Assembly: GCF_010548465.1 (NCBI RefSeq)
Contig: NZ_JAAGMD010000791.1
Location: forward strand, 1 to 64,000
Direction of reading: 5' to 3'
Length of the DNA: 64,000 nucleotides
Origin: Streptomyces sp. SID14436
GTDB taxonomy: Bacteria > Actinomycetota > Actinomycetes > Streptomycetales > Streptomycetaceae
Position 1 is the stretch's first letter. Every line of letters begins with the position of its first letter. The notes below the pieces were generated by a model. It had not been told where the DNA came from. It was given only the letters and a program-made list of their open reading frames with translations, and ran no database searches. The position numbers and the translations under genes are program-made. Positions 34,306 to 42,375 of the stretch are shown here, one piece after another.

Positions 34306-37300
34306 TCAGCGCAGATGGAAGTAGGCGGCATGGTGCTCGACGACGGCGTCCCAGTCCGCGTCCGCAGGGAAGCGCAGCACGTCCCAGCCCGCCTCCTCCA
34401 GGCGGTAACCGGCCTCCACGTCACGGGAGGAGTCGGCCGGCCGGTCCGGAGTGTCGACGAACACGGCGAGATGGACGTCGTCCAGGTAGAACACCAGGTC
34501 GGGCCGGGCCGCCGCTCCGTCGACGAACACGTCGGCCGCGTCCGGCAGCCGGTAGCCCTTCGCCTTCAGCCAGCCGACCAGATCGCCCTGCGCGACGAGC
34601 GCCGCCAGGTCCGTCTCCAGCGGCGTCGGCACGGACACGGGGGAGGCCCCGGCAGTGGCGGGAGCGTCCGCGTCCGCCGCCGTGCTGCCGCCCGTGCCGG
34701 CAGCCGCCGCCGGCACGAGCCTGCGGAACACCTCGCTGCGCGACTCGCCCCGGTCCTCCCGCTCGGTGCGGGCGCCCGCCAGGCGCAGCAGCAGCGGACG
34801 GGCGGTGTGCCGGCTCAACTGCCGGTGGTGGCCCTGGTTGGCGTACGTCAGTAGGCAGGTGTAGCAGCCGCGCGCGCACTTCTCGTGCTCGGAAGGACCG
34901 CCCAGGTCCTCGCCCGTGTCCGGGTCGAAGTGGCAGATCTCCAGTGCCGTCCGGGCGGCCTGCGCGAGCGCGTCCTTCTCGTGCTGGATACGGCGCAGCA
35001 CGCCCGCGCCGCCCTCCGCGGCCTCCGTGAACAGCATGCGGCGGCGCGGCCCGTCGTCCGGCGGCAGCAGCTCCGCCGTCAGCTCGGAGTCCTCCAGCTC
35101 GAACGCCGCCTCGATGCCCCGCTCCAGCGCGTACAGGAACGACAGCGCCACCGGCTCCGGCTGCGGCTCGTCCAGCGTCACCACCAGGATGTTCCGGCGG
35201 TCCTGCACGTACGGCAGCACCCGCTTCTTGCGGCGCTTCTCGTTGCCGTCCTCGTCGACCACCGGCATGCCGGTGCCCTCGATGGCGTCCGCGGCGGCCC
35301 GGTCGTTCAGCCAGCGGCCGTCGCCCAGGTCCAGCCAGTAGCCGTCCGGCTCGCCCTCCTTGTCGCGGACCCGGCCCAGGTTGGTGATGCGGACGGTCGC
35401 CGAGTCGCCGTAGTCCAGATCGAGGACCGGCGAGCCGTCCCCGTCGCTCACGTGCGAGGAGAGACGGCCCTTGCGGGCGCCGTGGTCCTGGAACGCGTAC
35501 GACGTCTCCAGACGGAAACCGGCCCTGCGCCGCTCCTCCTCGTCCGAGGAGATCCGCTCGCGCGGGGTGGTGTACACGGTGTGCAGCTGGAGCAGGCCCG
35601 TGCGCTTGCCGCGCAGCGGCTCCCCGCACATCGCGCACAGGTCGGAACCGGCCCTGACATCGTGGTGGTAGCCGCAGCCGTCACAGCGGCGGGCTTCTGC
35701 CGTCGCCAGGTCGCCCGAGGCGTCCGGCGGCAGCTGCACCCGGGTCACCTGGTAGCGGGCGCCCTCGTGGTAGATGAGCGCGCCGGGGCCGAACTCGCGG
35801 ATCGCGAGGAAGCGGGGCCGCTGCAGGTAGTCGCCGTCGGCGTTGCGGCGGTTGCCGGACCGCGGGATGTACGCGGCCAGCGGCAGCCTCGGGAAGCTGT
35901 AGCCGGGCAGGAACCCCTCGGACGCCAGGTAACGGTACGGGTTGAAGTCGCTCATCACCGACTTGCTGTCGGTGGAGCGGTTCAGCAGCAGGTTCGTCTG
36001 CGTCTCCGCCTCCCGGCGGCGGGTGCGCGCCCGGCTCTGCTCACCGGGGGAGAGGGTGTGGTCGACGACCCGCTTGTTCTGCTCGTACTGGTCGATGACG
36101 GCCGCCCGGAACAGGTCCCGCCACCGGTCGAACGCCGCGTCGAACTTCGCCGGGGCGCGCTCGATCCGGTCCTCGATCCACTCGTCGTACCACCAGGTCG
36201 TCGCCTCGAAGTCGGCGATCAGCGGGGCGAGGACCGTACGGGCCGCGACGACCGCACGGCGGCGGGCGCCCTCGTCCAGGGACAGGTCGCGGATCCTGTC
36301 GACCAGCGGCAGCGGCATCTGCGGGTCGGGGCGGTCGTCGCCGTCCGGGTCGTAGGCGACGTCGATGACGTGCGGGATCGCGGCGCCCAGCTCCATCCCC
36401 GTCTCCGCCAGCCAGATGCCCTGGAGGTGCGAGCGGACCAGGTCCTCGTTGGCGAGATCCAGGCGCGGCGGGGCCACCTGCCCCGACACCATGTCCCGGG
36501 AAAAGCGGAAGTAGTACTGGTCGTGGCTGTTGCCCGTCGCGCAGTACGTGGTCACCAGCGCGGGCTGGCCGGAGCGGCCCGCGCGTCCCGAGCGCTGCGC
36601 GTAGTTCGCCGGAGTCGGCGGCACGTTGCGCATCATCACCGCGTTGAGCGAGGCGATGTCCACGCCCAGCTCCATCGTCGGCGAGCAGTACAGCAACGGC
36701 AGTTCGGCGTCACGGAACTGCCGCTCGCGCTCCAGCCGGTCCTCCGGCGTGACCTGCGCGGTGTGCTCCCGCGCGAACAGGCCGGCCAGCTCGGACGCCG
36801 CCGTGCGGTACAGGTCGCGGAAGAACGGGTTGACGCGCGGTCCCTCGCCGCTGCTGTAGGTGCGCGCCAACGGGTCGACGGCGCCCCGCTCACCGTCACC
36901 GGCCCGCCAGATCAGCGCGGCGGCCGCCACCCGGTAGCCGAGGCGCTTCTCCGACGCGCGGCGGCGGAAGGCCGGCCCCGAACGCTCGGGAACCGCCTCC
37001 ACCTCACGCACGAGCTCGGCGTCCCGCAGCACCTTCAACAGGTCCTCGATGACGCACTGCACGTCCTCCAGCGAGGCGGACGCCTCACGGAGCGCGGGCA
37101 GGTTCCGCCGCAGGTACTTGCCGAACTTGCCGCGCGCCGACAGGAACAGCGCCGACCGCTCCATGCCGGGCCGCGAACCGTACGGGTAGGCGGTGCCGAC
37201 GGTCGGCTGGTCCGAGTCGCTCAACACCCACGGGCCGGTCAGGCGTTCCTCGCTCGCCCGCTGCAAGGTGTCGAAGTCGTCGCGGAAGTACTGCACGTCG

Positions 37301-40300
37301 ATGGCGAGTTCACGCCGCATGTAGTCGAGCAGCGTGCGGCCGATCTCCTCGCGCAGCGCCGGGTCCGCGTCGCGCAGCACCGCGTGCGCGGACTGCCATC
37401 GGTCCGGCTGGGCGGCCACCCACTCCAGGTCCTCGTAGTCGATCCGCAGCAGACCCGTCTGCTCCAGGTTCGGCATCGTGATGCGCCAGCCGCGCTCCAG
37501 GTCGCGGTAGAGGCGATACCCGACGACGTCCCGGAACACCTTCGCCGCCCGCTTCTCCATGGACGGAGGCAGGTTGGTGCCCGACGCGTAGTCGCGAGGC
37601 GTCAGGCCCATCACCTCGGTGACGGCCTCGGCGAGGTCGTCGTGGCGCAGCCCGTCCTCACCCGCCCGCACAGCCGCCTGGTACAGCGCGCCGCGCAACT
37701 GCGTCACCTGGGCGAAGTCGTTGAAGTGCCCTGCCTGCAGGGACGCGTCCTGCCGGTTGTCGACGAAGGTGAGGAGCTTGCGCGCCTCCTTGCCCAGGCT
37801 GTCCTCGGGCACCGCCCGCAGGGACTTCACGATGGACGCGGAGATCAGCGAGGTCGCGGACGAACGCCCCTCCTGGTCCAGGGTGGCCAGCTTGGCGAAG
37901 TCCCGGCCGCGCGTCTGCTCGTAACTGACCTGGCAGTGCACGCAGAAGAGGAACGGCGCCGGCACGAACGCCGCCACCAGGCCCTCACCGGACTCGTTGC
38001 CGTGGGCGTCCACGACAACCCGCTTCGGCAGACGGGGGCGGTAGGACTTCTTGACGGTCATCCCGCCGTTCGCGTCCGGCTCCAGCCACGACTCCGGCAG
38101 CCGGCGGTCGTCCACGGCCTTCTGCGGATCGGCCGGCCACTCGTAGTCCTGCCCCGGCATGCCCAGATACAGGTAGCCCTCGCCCTCGCGGCCCCCGGAG
38201 GCGGAGGTGTCCCGGCGCGGCTCGTACCGGAAGGCGCCGCCGTCCTCGCTGCGCCAGACCGTCAGGTACTCCTGACCGCACTCACGGCAGAAAGCCAGCG
38301 GGAACAGCGGCTTGCCGCCGCTGTCCGGCTGCTCCAGCTGATAGGTGCGGGTCAGCGGCCGGGTGAGCGGATCCTCCAGCGTCGTGTAGACGGTGTCGCC
38401 CTTGGACAGGAACTGGTGCAGCCGGAACGCGAACAGCGGCCGTTCCGTCACCGGGTGCTTGGCCTGCGCGCCCGCCTCCAGCGTCGTCCGGATCGCCTCG
38501 CGCACCGTCTCCTCGGCGACACCGGACACCGAGGACAGCTCCGCCGCCGCCTCCTCGACGGTGGCCGGGGGGCGGCGGCGCAGCCGGCCGGTGCCCTCCT
38601 CCCGCTCCAGACCGAACCGCGACTCCACCCAGCGCGCCAGAGGGTCCTTCGTCAGCGCCTCGTACGACCGGGGCGCCGAAGGCACCCGCAGCCGCTCGGC
38701 GGGCACGGACTCCGGCGCCTCGTCGGTCGCCCGCACCAGGGTCTCGCCGATGACCCGCTCCGGCAGCACCGTCGTGCCGAACAGCCGCCTGGCGACCTTG
38801 GCGACCTCGCGCCGCTGGTCGTCCCAGGTGCCCTCGGTCGACATGGTCGCCGAGGTGCCGATGCACTGGAGGGACTCCGACGCCCGGCAGGCCTCACGGA
38901 CCCGGCGGATCAGGAACGCCACGTCGGCGCCCTGCCGGCCCCGGTAGGTGTGCAGCTCGTCGAAGACGAGGAACTGAAGTCCCTCCGCCATGCGGATCAG
39001 GCTGTCCCGGTCGTCCGGCCGGGTCAGCATCAGCTCCAGCATCACGTAGTTGGTCAGCAGGATGTCCGGCGGGTTCTTGCGCAGCTCACGGCGCTCCTCG
39101 CTGGACTCCTGGCCGGTGTAACGGGCGAAGGTGACCGGCTCGCGGCCCTTCCCGAAACCGTGGCGCAGGTACTTCTCCAGCTCCCCGAGCTGCGAGTTGG
39201 CCAGCGCGTTCATCGGATAGACGACGATCGCCCGCACCCGGCGCTCGGCGCTGGGTCCCGCAGCCTCACGCTCCTTCAGGACGCGGTCGACGATCGGCAC
39301 GATGTACGACAGCGACTTGCCGGAGCCGGTGCCGGTGGTCAGCACGTAGGAGTCGCCCGCCTGCGCGGCCTCGATCGCCTGGCGCTGGTGGAGGTGGAAG
39401 GTCAGCGGCCGTCCGTCCGGACGCGACGAGGTCTCCCTCTTGCCCGCCTGGAAGATCTCCGCGCACCTCGGGTGCAGGACGCCGTCCCGCACCAGGTCGG
39501 TGACCTGGCCGCCGTCGGCGAAGAACGGGTTCAGCGACAGCCACGGGTCGGGCCACTGCGACTTCGCCCGCAGATCGTCGGCGACGAAGCCCTCGATGCG
39601 CGCGTCCCGGATCACCGTGCCGCTCTTGGTGAAGCTCTCGTACTCGGTGATCAGGTCGGCGTGGATGCCGAAGACGTCCATCGCCTCCGGCAGACGCGGC
39701 TGCCTGCGCGGCGCGGGCGCGGGTACGGCGGGGACCCGCTCGGGAAGCAGGGCGCGCAGCCGCGCCACCGGGTCGGACTCCTGCCAGTGCGGAGCGAGCA
39801 GGGCAGCCGTCGGGTCCTGGGAGAGCGCGAGCGGGACCAGCACCTCGCGGACCGACGCGCCGTTCTCCGGCCGGTGTTCGGCGTCCTTCTCCAGCAGACG
39901 CTCCACCAGCCGGACCAGACCGGCGGGCAGATCCGGACGCACCAGCGTCAGCTGGGGCGGCAGCTCCCGCAGATGCTGCTCGGAGATCTCGTAGTGGGTC
40001 CGGCCGGAGAACGGCGGACGGCCGATGAGCAGTTCGTACAGGATGCAGCCGAGTGCGTAGAGGTCGGCGGAGGCGGAGACCTGCTCGGCGCGGAACTGCT
40101 CGGGCGCCATGTAGCGGGCCGTGCCGAGGCTGACGCCCGTGCTGGTCAGGCGCGTCTGGTCGGGGTCGTCGACGATCGAGCCCATCCCGAAGTCGAGGAC
40201 CTTGACGGTGCCGTCACCGGTCAGCATCACGTTGGCCGGCTTCAGGTCGCGGTGGACGACCCCGGCGGTGTGCGCGGCGGTGAGCCCGGACGCGATCTGC

Positions 40301-40701
40301 GCGCCGATGGCGGCGACCCAGGAGACCGGCAGCTGGGGTTCCTCGTCGATGAGGTCGGCGAGCGGACTGCCGTCGAGCAGCTCCATCGCCAGGTACGGCA
40401 GTCCGCCGCCGTCCGCGGTGTCGTCCACGCCGCCGTCGATCAGGAGCGTGAGGTTCGGGTGCCCCTGCGAGAGCATGCGCATGATGCGCACCTCGCGGCG
40501 GAAGCGCGCGGTCTCCTTGCCGGACCCCGAGGCGTCGATCGCGCCCCCGGTCCGGCTGCGCAGCAGGGTCTTGACGGCGACCTGCCGGTGCGGGGAGTCC
40601 GGGGCGGCCTTCAGGTCCTCGGCCCGGTGCACCTCGCCCATGTTCCCGCGCCCGACGACGCCTGTGATGCGGAAACGTCCGCCGACTGTCCCCAACCCCA
40701 C
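34306..40701 (-). CDS. Ser/Thr kinase-DEAD helicase-DUF1998-type-Vsr-like fusion
   Basis: 2131 aa from GTG 40701 behind GGGGAGGGG. Residues 1-290 are a complete Hanks-type kinase: GRGNMG loop (17-22), VAVK with Lys44, HRDLKPAN (150-157), DFG (170-172), APE (199-201). Residues 435-1450 are an SF2 helicase: TTGTGSGKS (455-463), DELH (581-584), SATM (617-620), later 'TMELGVDIASLN' and 'YAQRSGRAGRSG'. Then come a C4 zinc ribbon ('CDGCGYHH...CAMCGEPL'), the DUF1998-type 'CARGCYTCLLTYANQGHH', and a C-terminus ('RPDLVFYLDDVHLAVFVD', 'LEEAGWDVLRF') resembling Vsr/DUF559 nucleases. DISARM splits helicase and DUF1998 into DrmA and DrmB; here they are fused, with a kinase added. No transmembrane segment or PASTA repeats. 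Confidence 0.88.
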   Translation of the reverse strand: MGLGTVGGRFRITGVVGRGNMGEVHRAEDLKAAPDSPHRQVAVKTLLRSRTGGAIDASGSGKETARFRREVRIMRMLSQGHPNLTLLIDGGVDDTADGGGLPYLAMELLDGSPLADLIDEEPQLPVSWVAAIGAQIASGLTAAHTAGVVHRDLKPANVMLTGDGTVKVLDFGMGSIVDDPDQTRLTSTGVSLGTARYMAPEQFRAEQVSASADLYALGCILYELLIGRPPFSGRTHYEISEQHLRELPPQLTLVRPDLPAGLVRLVERLLEKDAEHRPENGASVREVLVPLALSQDPTAALLAPHWQESDPVARLRALLPERVPAVPAPAPRRQPRLPEAMDVFGIHADLITEYESFTKSGTVIRDARIEGFVADDLRAKSQWPDPWLSLNPFFADGGQVTDLVRDGVLHPRCAEIFQAGKRETSSRPDGRPLTFHLHQRQAIEAAQAGDSYVLTTGTGSGKSLSYIVPIVDRVLKEREAAGPSAERRVRAIVVYPMNALANSQLGELEKYLRHGFGKGREPVTFARYTGQESSEERRELRKNPPDILLTNYVMLELMLTRPDDRDSLIRMAEGLQFLVFDELHTYRGRQGADVAFLIRRVREACRASESLQCIGTSATMSTEGTWDDQRREVAKVARRLFGTTVLPERVIGETLVRATDEAPESVPAERLRVPSAPRSYEALTKDPLARWVESRFGLEREEGTGRLRRRPPATVEEAAAELSSVSGVAEETVREAIRTTLEAGAQAKHPVTERPLFAFRLHQFLSKGDTVYTTLEDPLTRPLTRTYQLEQPDSGGKPLFPLAFCRECGQEYLTVWRSEDGGAFRYEPRRDTSASGGREGEGYLYLGMPGQDYEWPADPQKAVDDRRLPESWLEPDANGGMTVKKSYRPRLPKRVVVDAHGNESGEGLVAAFVPAPFLFCVHCQVSYEQTRGRDFAKLATLDQEGRSSATSLISASIVKSLRAVPEDSLGKEARKLLTFVDNRQDASLQAGHFNDFAQVTQLRGALYQAAVRAGEDGLRHDDLAEAVTEVMGLTPRDYASGTNLPPSMEKRAAKVFRDVVGYRLYRDLERGWRITMPNLEQTGLLRIDYEDLEWVAAQPDRWQSAHAVLRDADPALREEIGRTLLDYMRRELAIDVQYFRDDFDTLQRASEERLTGPWVLSDSDQPTVGTAYPYGSRPGMERSALFLSARGKFGKYLRRNLPALREASASLEDVQCVIEDLLKVLRDAELVREVEAVPERSGPAFRRRASEKRLGYRVAAAALIWRAGDGERGAVDPLARTYSSGEGPRVNPFFRDLYRTAASELAGLFAREHTAQVTPEDRLERERQFRDAELPLLYCSPTMELGVDIASLNAVMMRNVPPTPANYAQRSGRAGRSGQPALVTTYCATGNSHDQYYFRFSRDMVSGQVAPPRLDLANEDLVRSHLQGIWLAETGMELGAAIPHVIDVAYDPDGDDRPDPQMPLPLVDRIRDLSLDEGARRRAVVAARTVLAPLIADFEATTWWYDEWIEDRIERAPAKFDAAFDRWRDLFRAAVIDQYEQNKRVVDHTLSPGEQSRARTRRREAETQTNLLLNRSTDSKSVMSDFNPYRYLASEGFLPGYSFPRLPLAAYIPRSGNRRNADGDYLQRPRFLAIREFGPGALIYHEGARYQVTRVQLPPDASGDLATAEARRCDGCGYHHDVRAGSDLCAMCGEPLRGKRTGLLQLHTVYTTPRERISSDEEERRRAGFRLETSYAFQDHGARKGRLSSHVSDGDGSPVLDLDYGDSATVRITNLGRVRDKEGEPDGYWLDLGDGRWLNDRAAADAIEGTGMPVVDEDGNEKRRKKRVLPYVQDRRNILVVTLDEPQPEPVALSFLYALERGIEAAFELEDSELTAELLPPDDGPRRRMLFTEAAEGGAGVLRRIQHEKDALAQAARTALEICHFDPDTGEDLGGPSEHEKCARGCYTCLLTYANQGHHRQLSRHTARPLLLRLAGARTEREDRGESRSEVFRRLVPAAAAGTGGSTAADADAPATAGASPVSVPTPLETDLAALVAQGDLVGWLKAKGYRLPDAADVFVDGAAARPDLVFYLDDVHLAVFVDTPDRPADSSRDVEAGYRLEEAGWDVLRFPADADWDAVVEHHAAYFHLR

Positions 40702-40777
40702 TTACCCCTCCCCATTCACCCGTTTTGTACGCGGTGGATGCGTCCCGCAAGGGAGCGTATACCGTCCCGGTTGAAGA

Positions 40778-40807
40778 GGATTATGCAATCTGTTTACGTT
40801 GTCAACG
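40778..40807 (-). promoter_or_regulatory. Promoter of the defence operon
   Basis: Minus-strand TTGACA (40805-40800) with TAATCC (40783-40778) 16 nt on, in an unusually AT-rich stretch. An 11-bp palindrome CGTTG-T-CAACG (40797-40807) overlaps the -35 box and shares its half-site with the palindrome upstream of mcrB. Confidence 0.55.
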
Positions 40808-41110
40808 CGCCGACTGTGTTGTTAGTGCGATCGACGTATGTGTCTGCAGGCTGACATCCGGGCGCCTCGCAACGTGGTAGAGCTCGCGGCCGGCCAGTCG
40901 ACCAGCCGACCGGCTGGGCGGGTGCTTCCTGAGCGGCGGCGCGTCGGAGCTCGATGAGGACGACGACGGCGAGCAGGAGTGGCAGGCCGAACACCGAGCG
41001 GGGGCCGCCACACTCCCCGGCCGGCGCTCGGTTCAGGGCCCAAGGGGACAGGGCGGCGTCTTCAGTGCGGGAGTGGACCACGTCGCTCAGGGCGGCATCG
41101 GCCGAACCGT
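40808..41110. other. Intergenic stretch with no gene seen
   Basis: About 300 bp between the defence-operon promoter and the IlvM-like gene. Short frames on both strands lack recognisable domains; no hairpin terminator was obvious by eye. Confidence 0.5.
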
Positions 41111-41404
41111 TCACGGGTGGGCTGCACCGGCGGCGGGACGGCGGGTGGCGGGAAGGTCTGGCACTTCGGCAGTGCGGGCCGAAGCGGGATCCAGCGACAC
41201 GTCGATCACATCGACGAGTCTGCGCAGCTTGTGCTGTGCGCGCGGCGCGTCGGACCGCGGCACGCGTACGACGGCCGTGGCCGAGTCCGGTGATGAGGTG
41301 GTGTACGCAAGGTCGAGCACGTGGTGGTTGTTGAGGGTGGCGGCAAGGCGTGCGAGCGTTCCGTGGCCGGGCCGGAGCGTGACGGTGAGCCGGGTGTGTT
41401 CCAT
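41111..41404 (-). CDS. IlvM-like ACT-domain protein
   Basis: 97 aa from ATG 41404 behind AAGGA. The sequence follows the small ACT-type regulatory subunit IlvM of acetolactate synthase II: 'LTVTLRPGHGTLARLAATLNNHHVLDLAY' then 'HKLRRLVDVIDVSL', compared with LNKLVDVAHVAI in IlvM. No catalytic acetolactate synthase gene is adjacent. It could be an orphan regulatory subunit or an amino-acid sensor. The upstream leader has a terminator hairpin, as expected for attenuation. A tail of about 25 residues beyond the ACT fold is Ala/Pro-rich and probably disordered. Confidence 0.65.
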   Translation of the reverse strand: MEHTRLTVTLRPGHGTLARLAATLNNHHVLDLAYTTSSPDSATAVVRVPRSDAPRAQHKLRRLVDVIDVSLDPASARTAEVPDLPATRRPAAGAAHP

Positions 41405-41454
41405 GGGTGGTGGTCCTTGTCTATGGGGGCCGTGGTGGGGCCGGAAAACGAAAA

Positions 41455-41481
41455 AGACCCCTCGCGAGGTGCGAGAGGTCT
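41455..41481 (-). terminator. Leader terminator (attenuator-like) of the IlvM-like gene
   Basis: On the minus strand an 11-bp stem (41481-41471 with 41465-41455, one G-T pair) is followed by TTTTTCGTTTT, an intrinsic terminator of a strength unusual for Streptomyces. It lies 50 bp before the IlvM-like start and 27 nt after the stop of a short upstream frame. Confidence 0.72.
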
Positions 41482-41507
41482 GCGTGCGGGCGGTGAGCCG
41501 GGGAGGG

Positions 41508-41606
41508 TTACTCCTGCGGGCTCGGTGCCGGCACGCTGCCGCTGGTAATCAGCTGCTGCTGCATGCGGGCATGCTGGCAGAACCCGGCTGCCGCTCGGAA
41601 GGCCAT
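41508..41606 (-). CDS. Possible leader peptide
   Basis: A 32-codon frame (ATG 41606 to TAA 41508) ending 27 nt before the attenuator-like hairpin. It reads 'MAFRAAAGFCQHARMQQQ' then 'LITSGSVPAPSPQE', containing consecutive Leu-Ile but no run of branched-chain codons, and no clear Shine-Dalgarno is seen. A shorter start at the internal Met is possible. Its leader role is inferred from position only. Confidence 0.35.
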   Translation of the reverse strand: MAFRAAAGFCQHARMQQQLITSGSVPAPSPQE

Positions 41607-41691
41607 CTCATAGTGCGGACGAGGGGGAGGGGGCCGGGGCGTGCCCCCTGGTGTGCTGGGGCACGTCCCCGGGCCTGGGGGCGTCGGAGGG

Positions 41692-42375
41692 TCAGCGGGC
41701 TGCTGCGGGCAGATGGAGGCGGCCGTCGTGGACTTCGGCGATCTGGTCGACGGCGGTGAGGCGGGTGCGGTCGTGGGTGACCAGGACGGTGGCGGTGGCC
41801 TGCTGGTGGGTGAGGCGGGTGATCAGGTCGATGATCGCGGCGCCGCGTTCGTGGTCGAGGGCGCTGGTGGGTTCGTCGACCAGGAGGACGGTGGGGTCGT
41901 TCATCAGGGCGCGGGCGATGTTGACGCGCTGGCGCTGGCCGCCGGAAAGCTGGTGCGGGCGGCGGCCCGCGAGGTCGGCCAGGCCGACCGCGTCGAGCAG
42001 GTCGAGGGCGCGGGTGCGGGCCTTGGCCGGTGAGCGGCCGTCGAGCTGGGCCATGACCTGGAGCTGTTCGGCGGCGGTGAGGGACGGCAGCAGGTTGGGC
42101 TGCTGGAAGACGATGCCGATCTTGTGGCGGCGCAGATCGGTGAGCTCGCCGCGGCTCATACCGGTGGTGAGAATGCCGTCGATGGTGACGGCGCCGGTGT
42201 CGGGGGTGATGAGGGTGGCGGCGACGGCAAGGAGGCTGGACTTGCCGGAGCCGGAGGGGCCGATCACGGCCGCGAGGCTGCCCTTGGGGACGTCGAGTGT
42301 GACGTTGTCGAGGGCGGTCAGTCGGCTGTCGCCGTCGGGATAGGTGAGAGTGATGTCGGTCAGGTCAAGGCTCAT
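41692..42375 (-). CDS. ABC transporter ATPase, MacB/LolD type
   Basis: 227 aa with Walker A GPSGSGKSS, 'FQQPNLLPSLTAAEQL', signature LSGGQRQR, Walker B 'VLLVDEPTSALD' and the switch His in 'VLVTHD'. Start ATG 42375 overlaps the permease stop (ATGA). With the FtsX-like permease it forms an efflux or envelope-stress complex. The divergent two-component system is a likely controller, as in Bce/Lia-type antimicrobial-response loci. Confidence 0.92.
   Translation of the reverse strand: MSLDLTDITLTYPDGDSRLTALDNVTLDVPKGSLAAVIGPSGSGKSSLLAVAATLITPDTGAVTIDGILTTGMSRGELTDLRRHKIGIVFQQPNLLPSLTAAEQLQVMAQLDGRSPAKARTRALDLLDAVGLADLAGRRPHQLSGGQRQRVNIARALMNDPTVLLVDEPTSALDHERGAAIIDLITRLTHQQATATVLVTHDRTRLTAVDQIAEVHDGRLHLPAAAR

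Noticed and set aside
31444-34854. 1136-codon plus-strand frame opposite the SNF2 helicase
   Set aside because: No recognisable domain, and the opposite strand has complete helicase motifs.
34885-40854. 1989-codon plus-strand frame opposite the kinase-helicase gene
   Set aside because: Arg/Val/Gly/Gln-rich shadow frame; the minus strand carries all kinase and helicase motifs.
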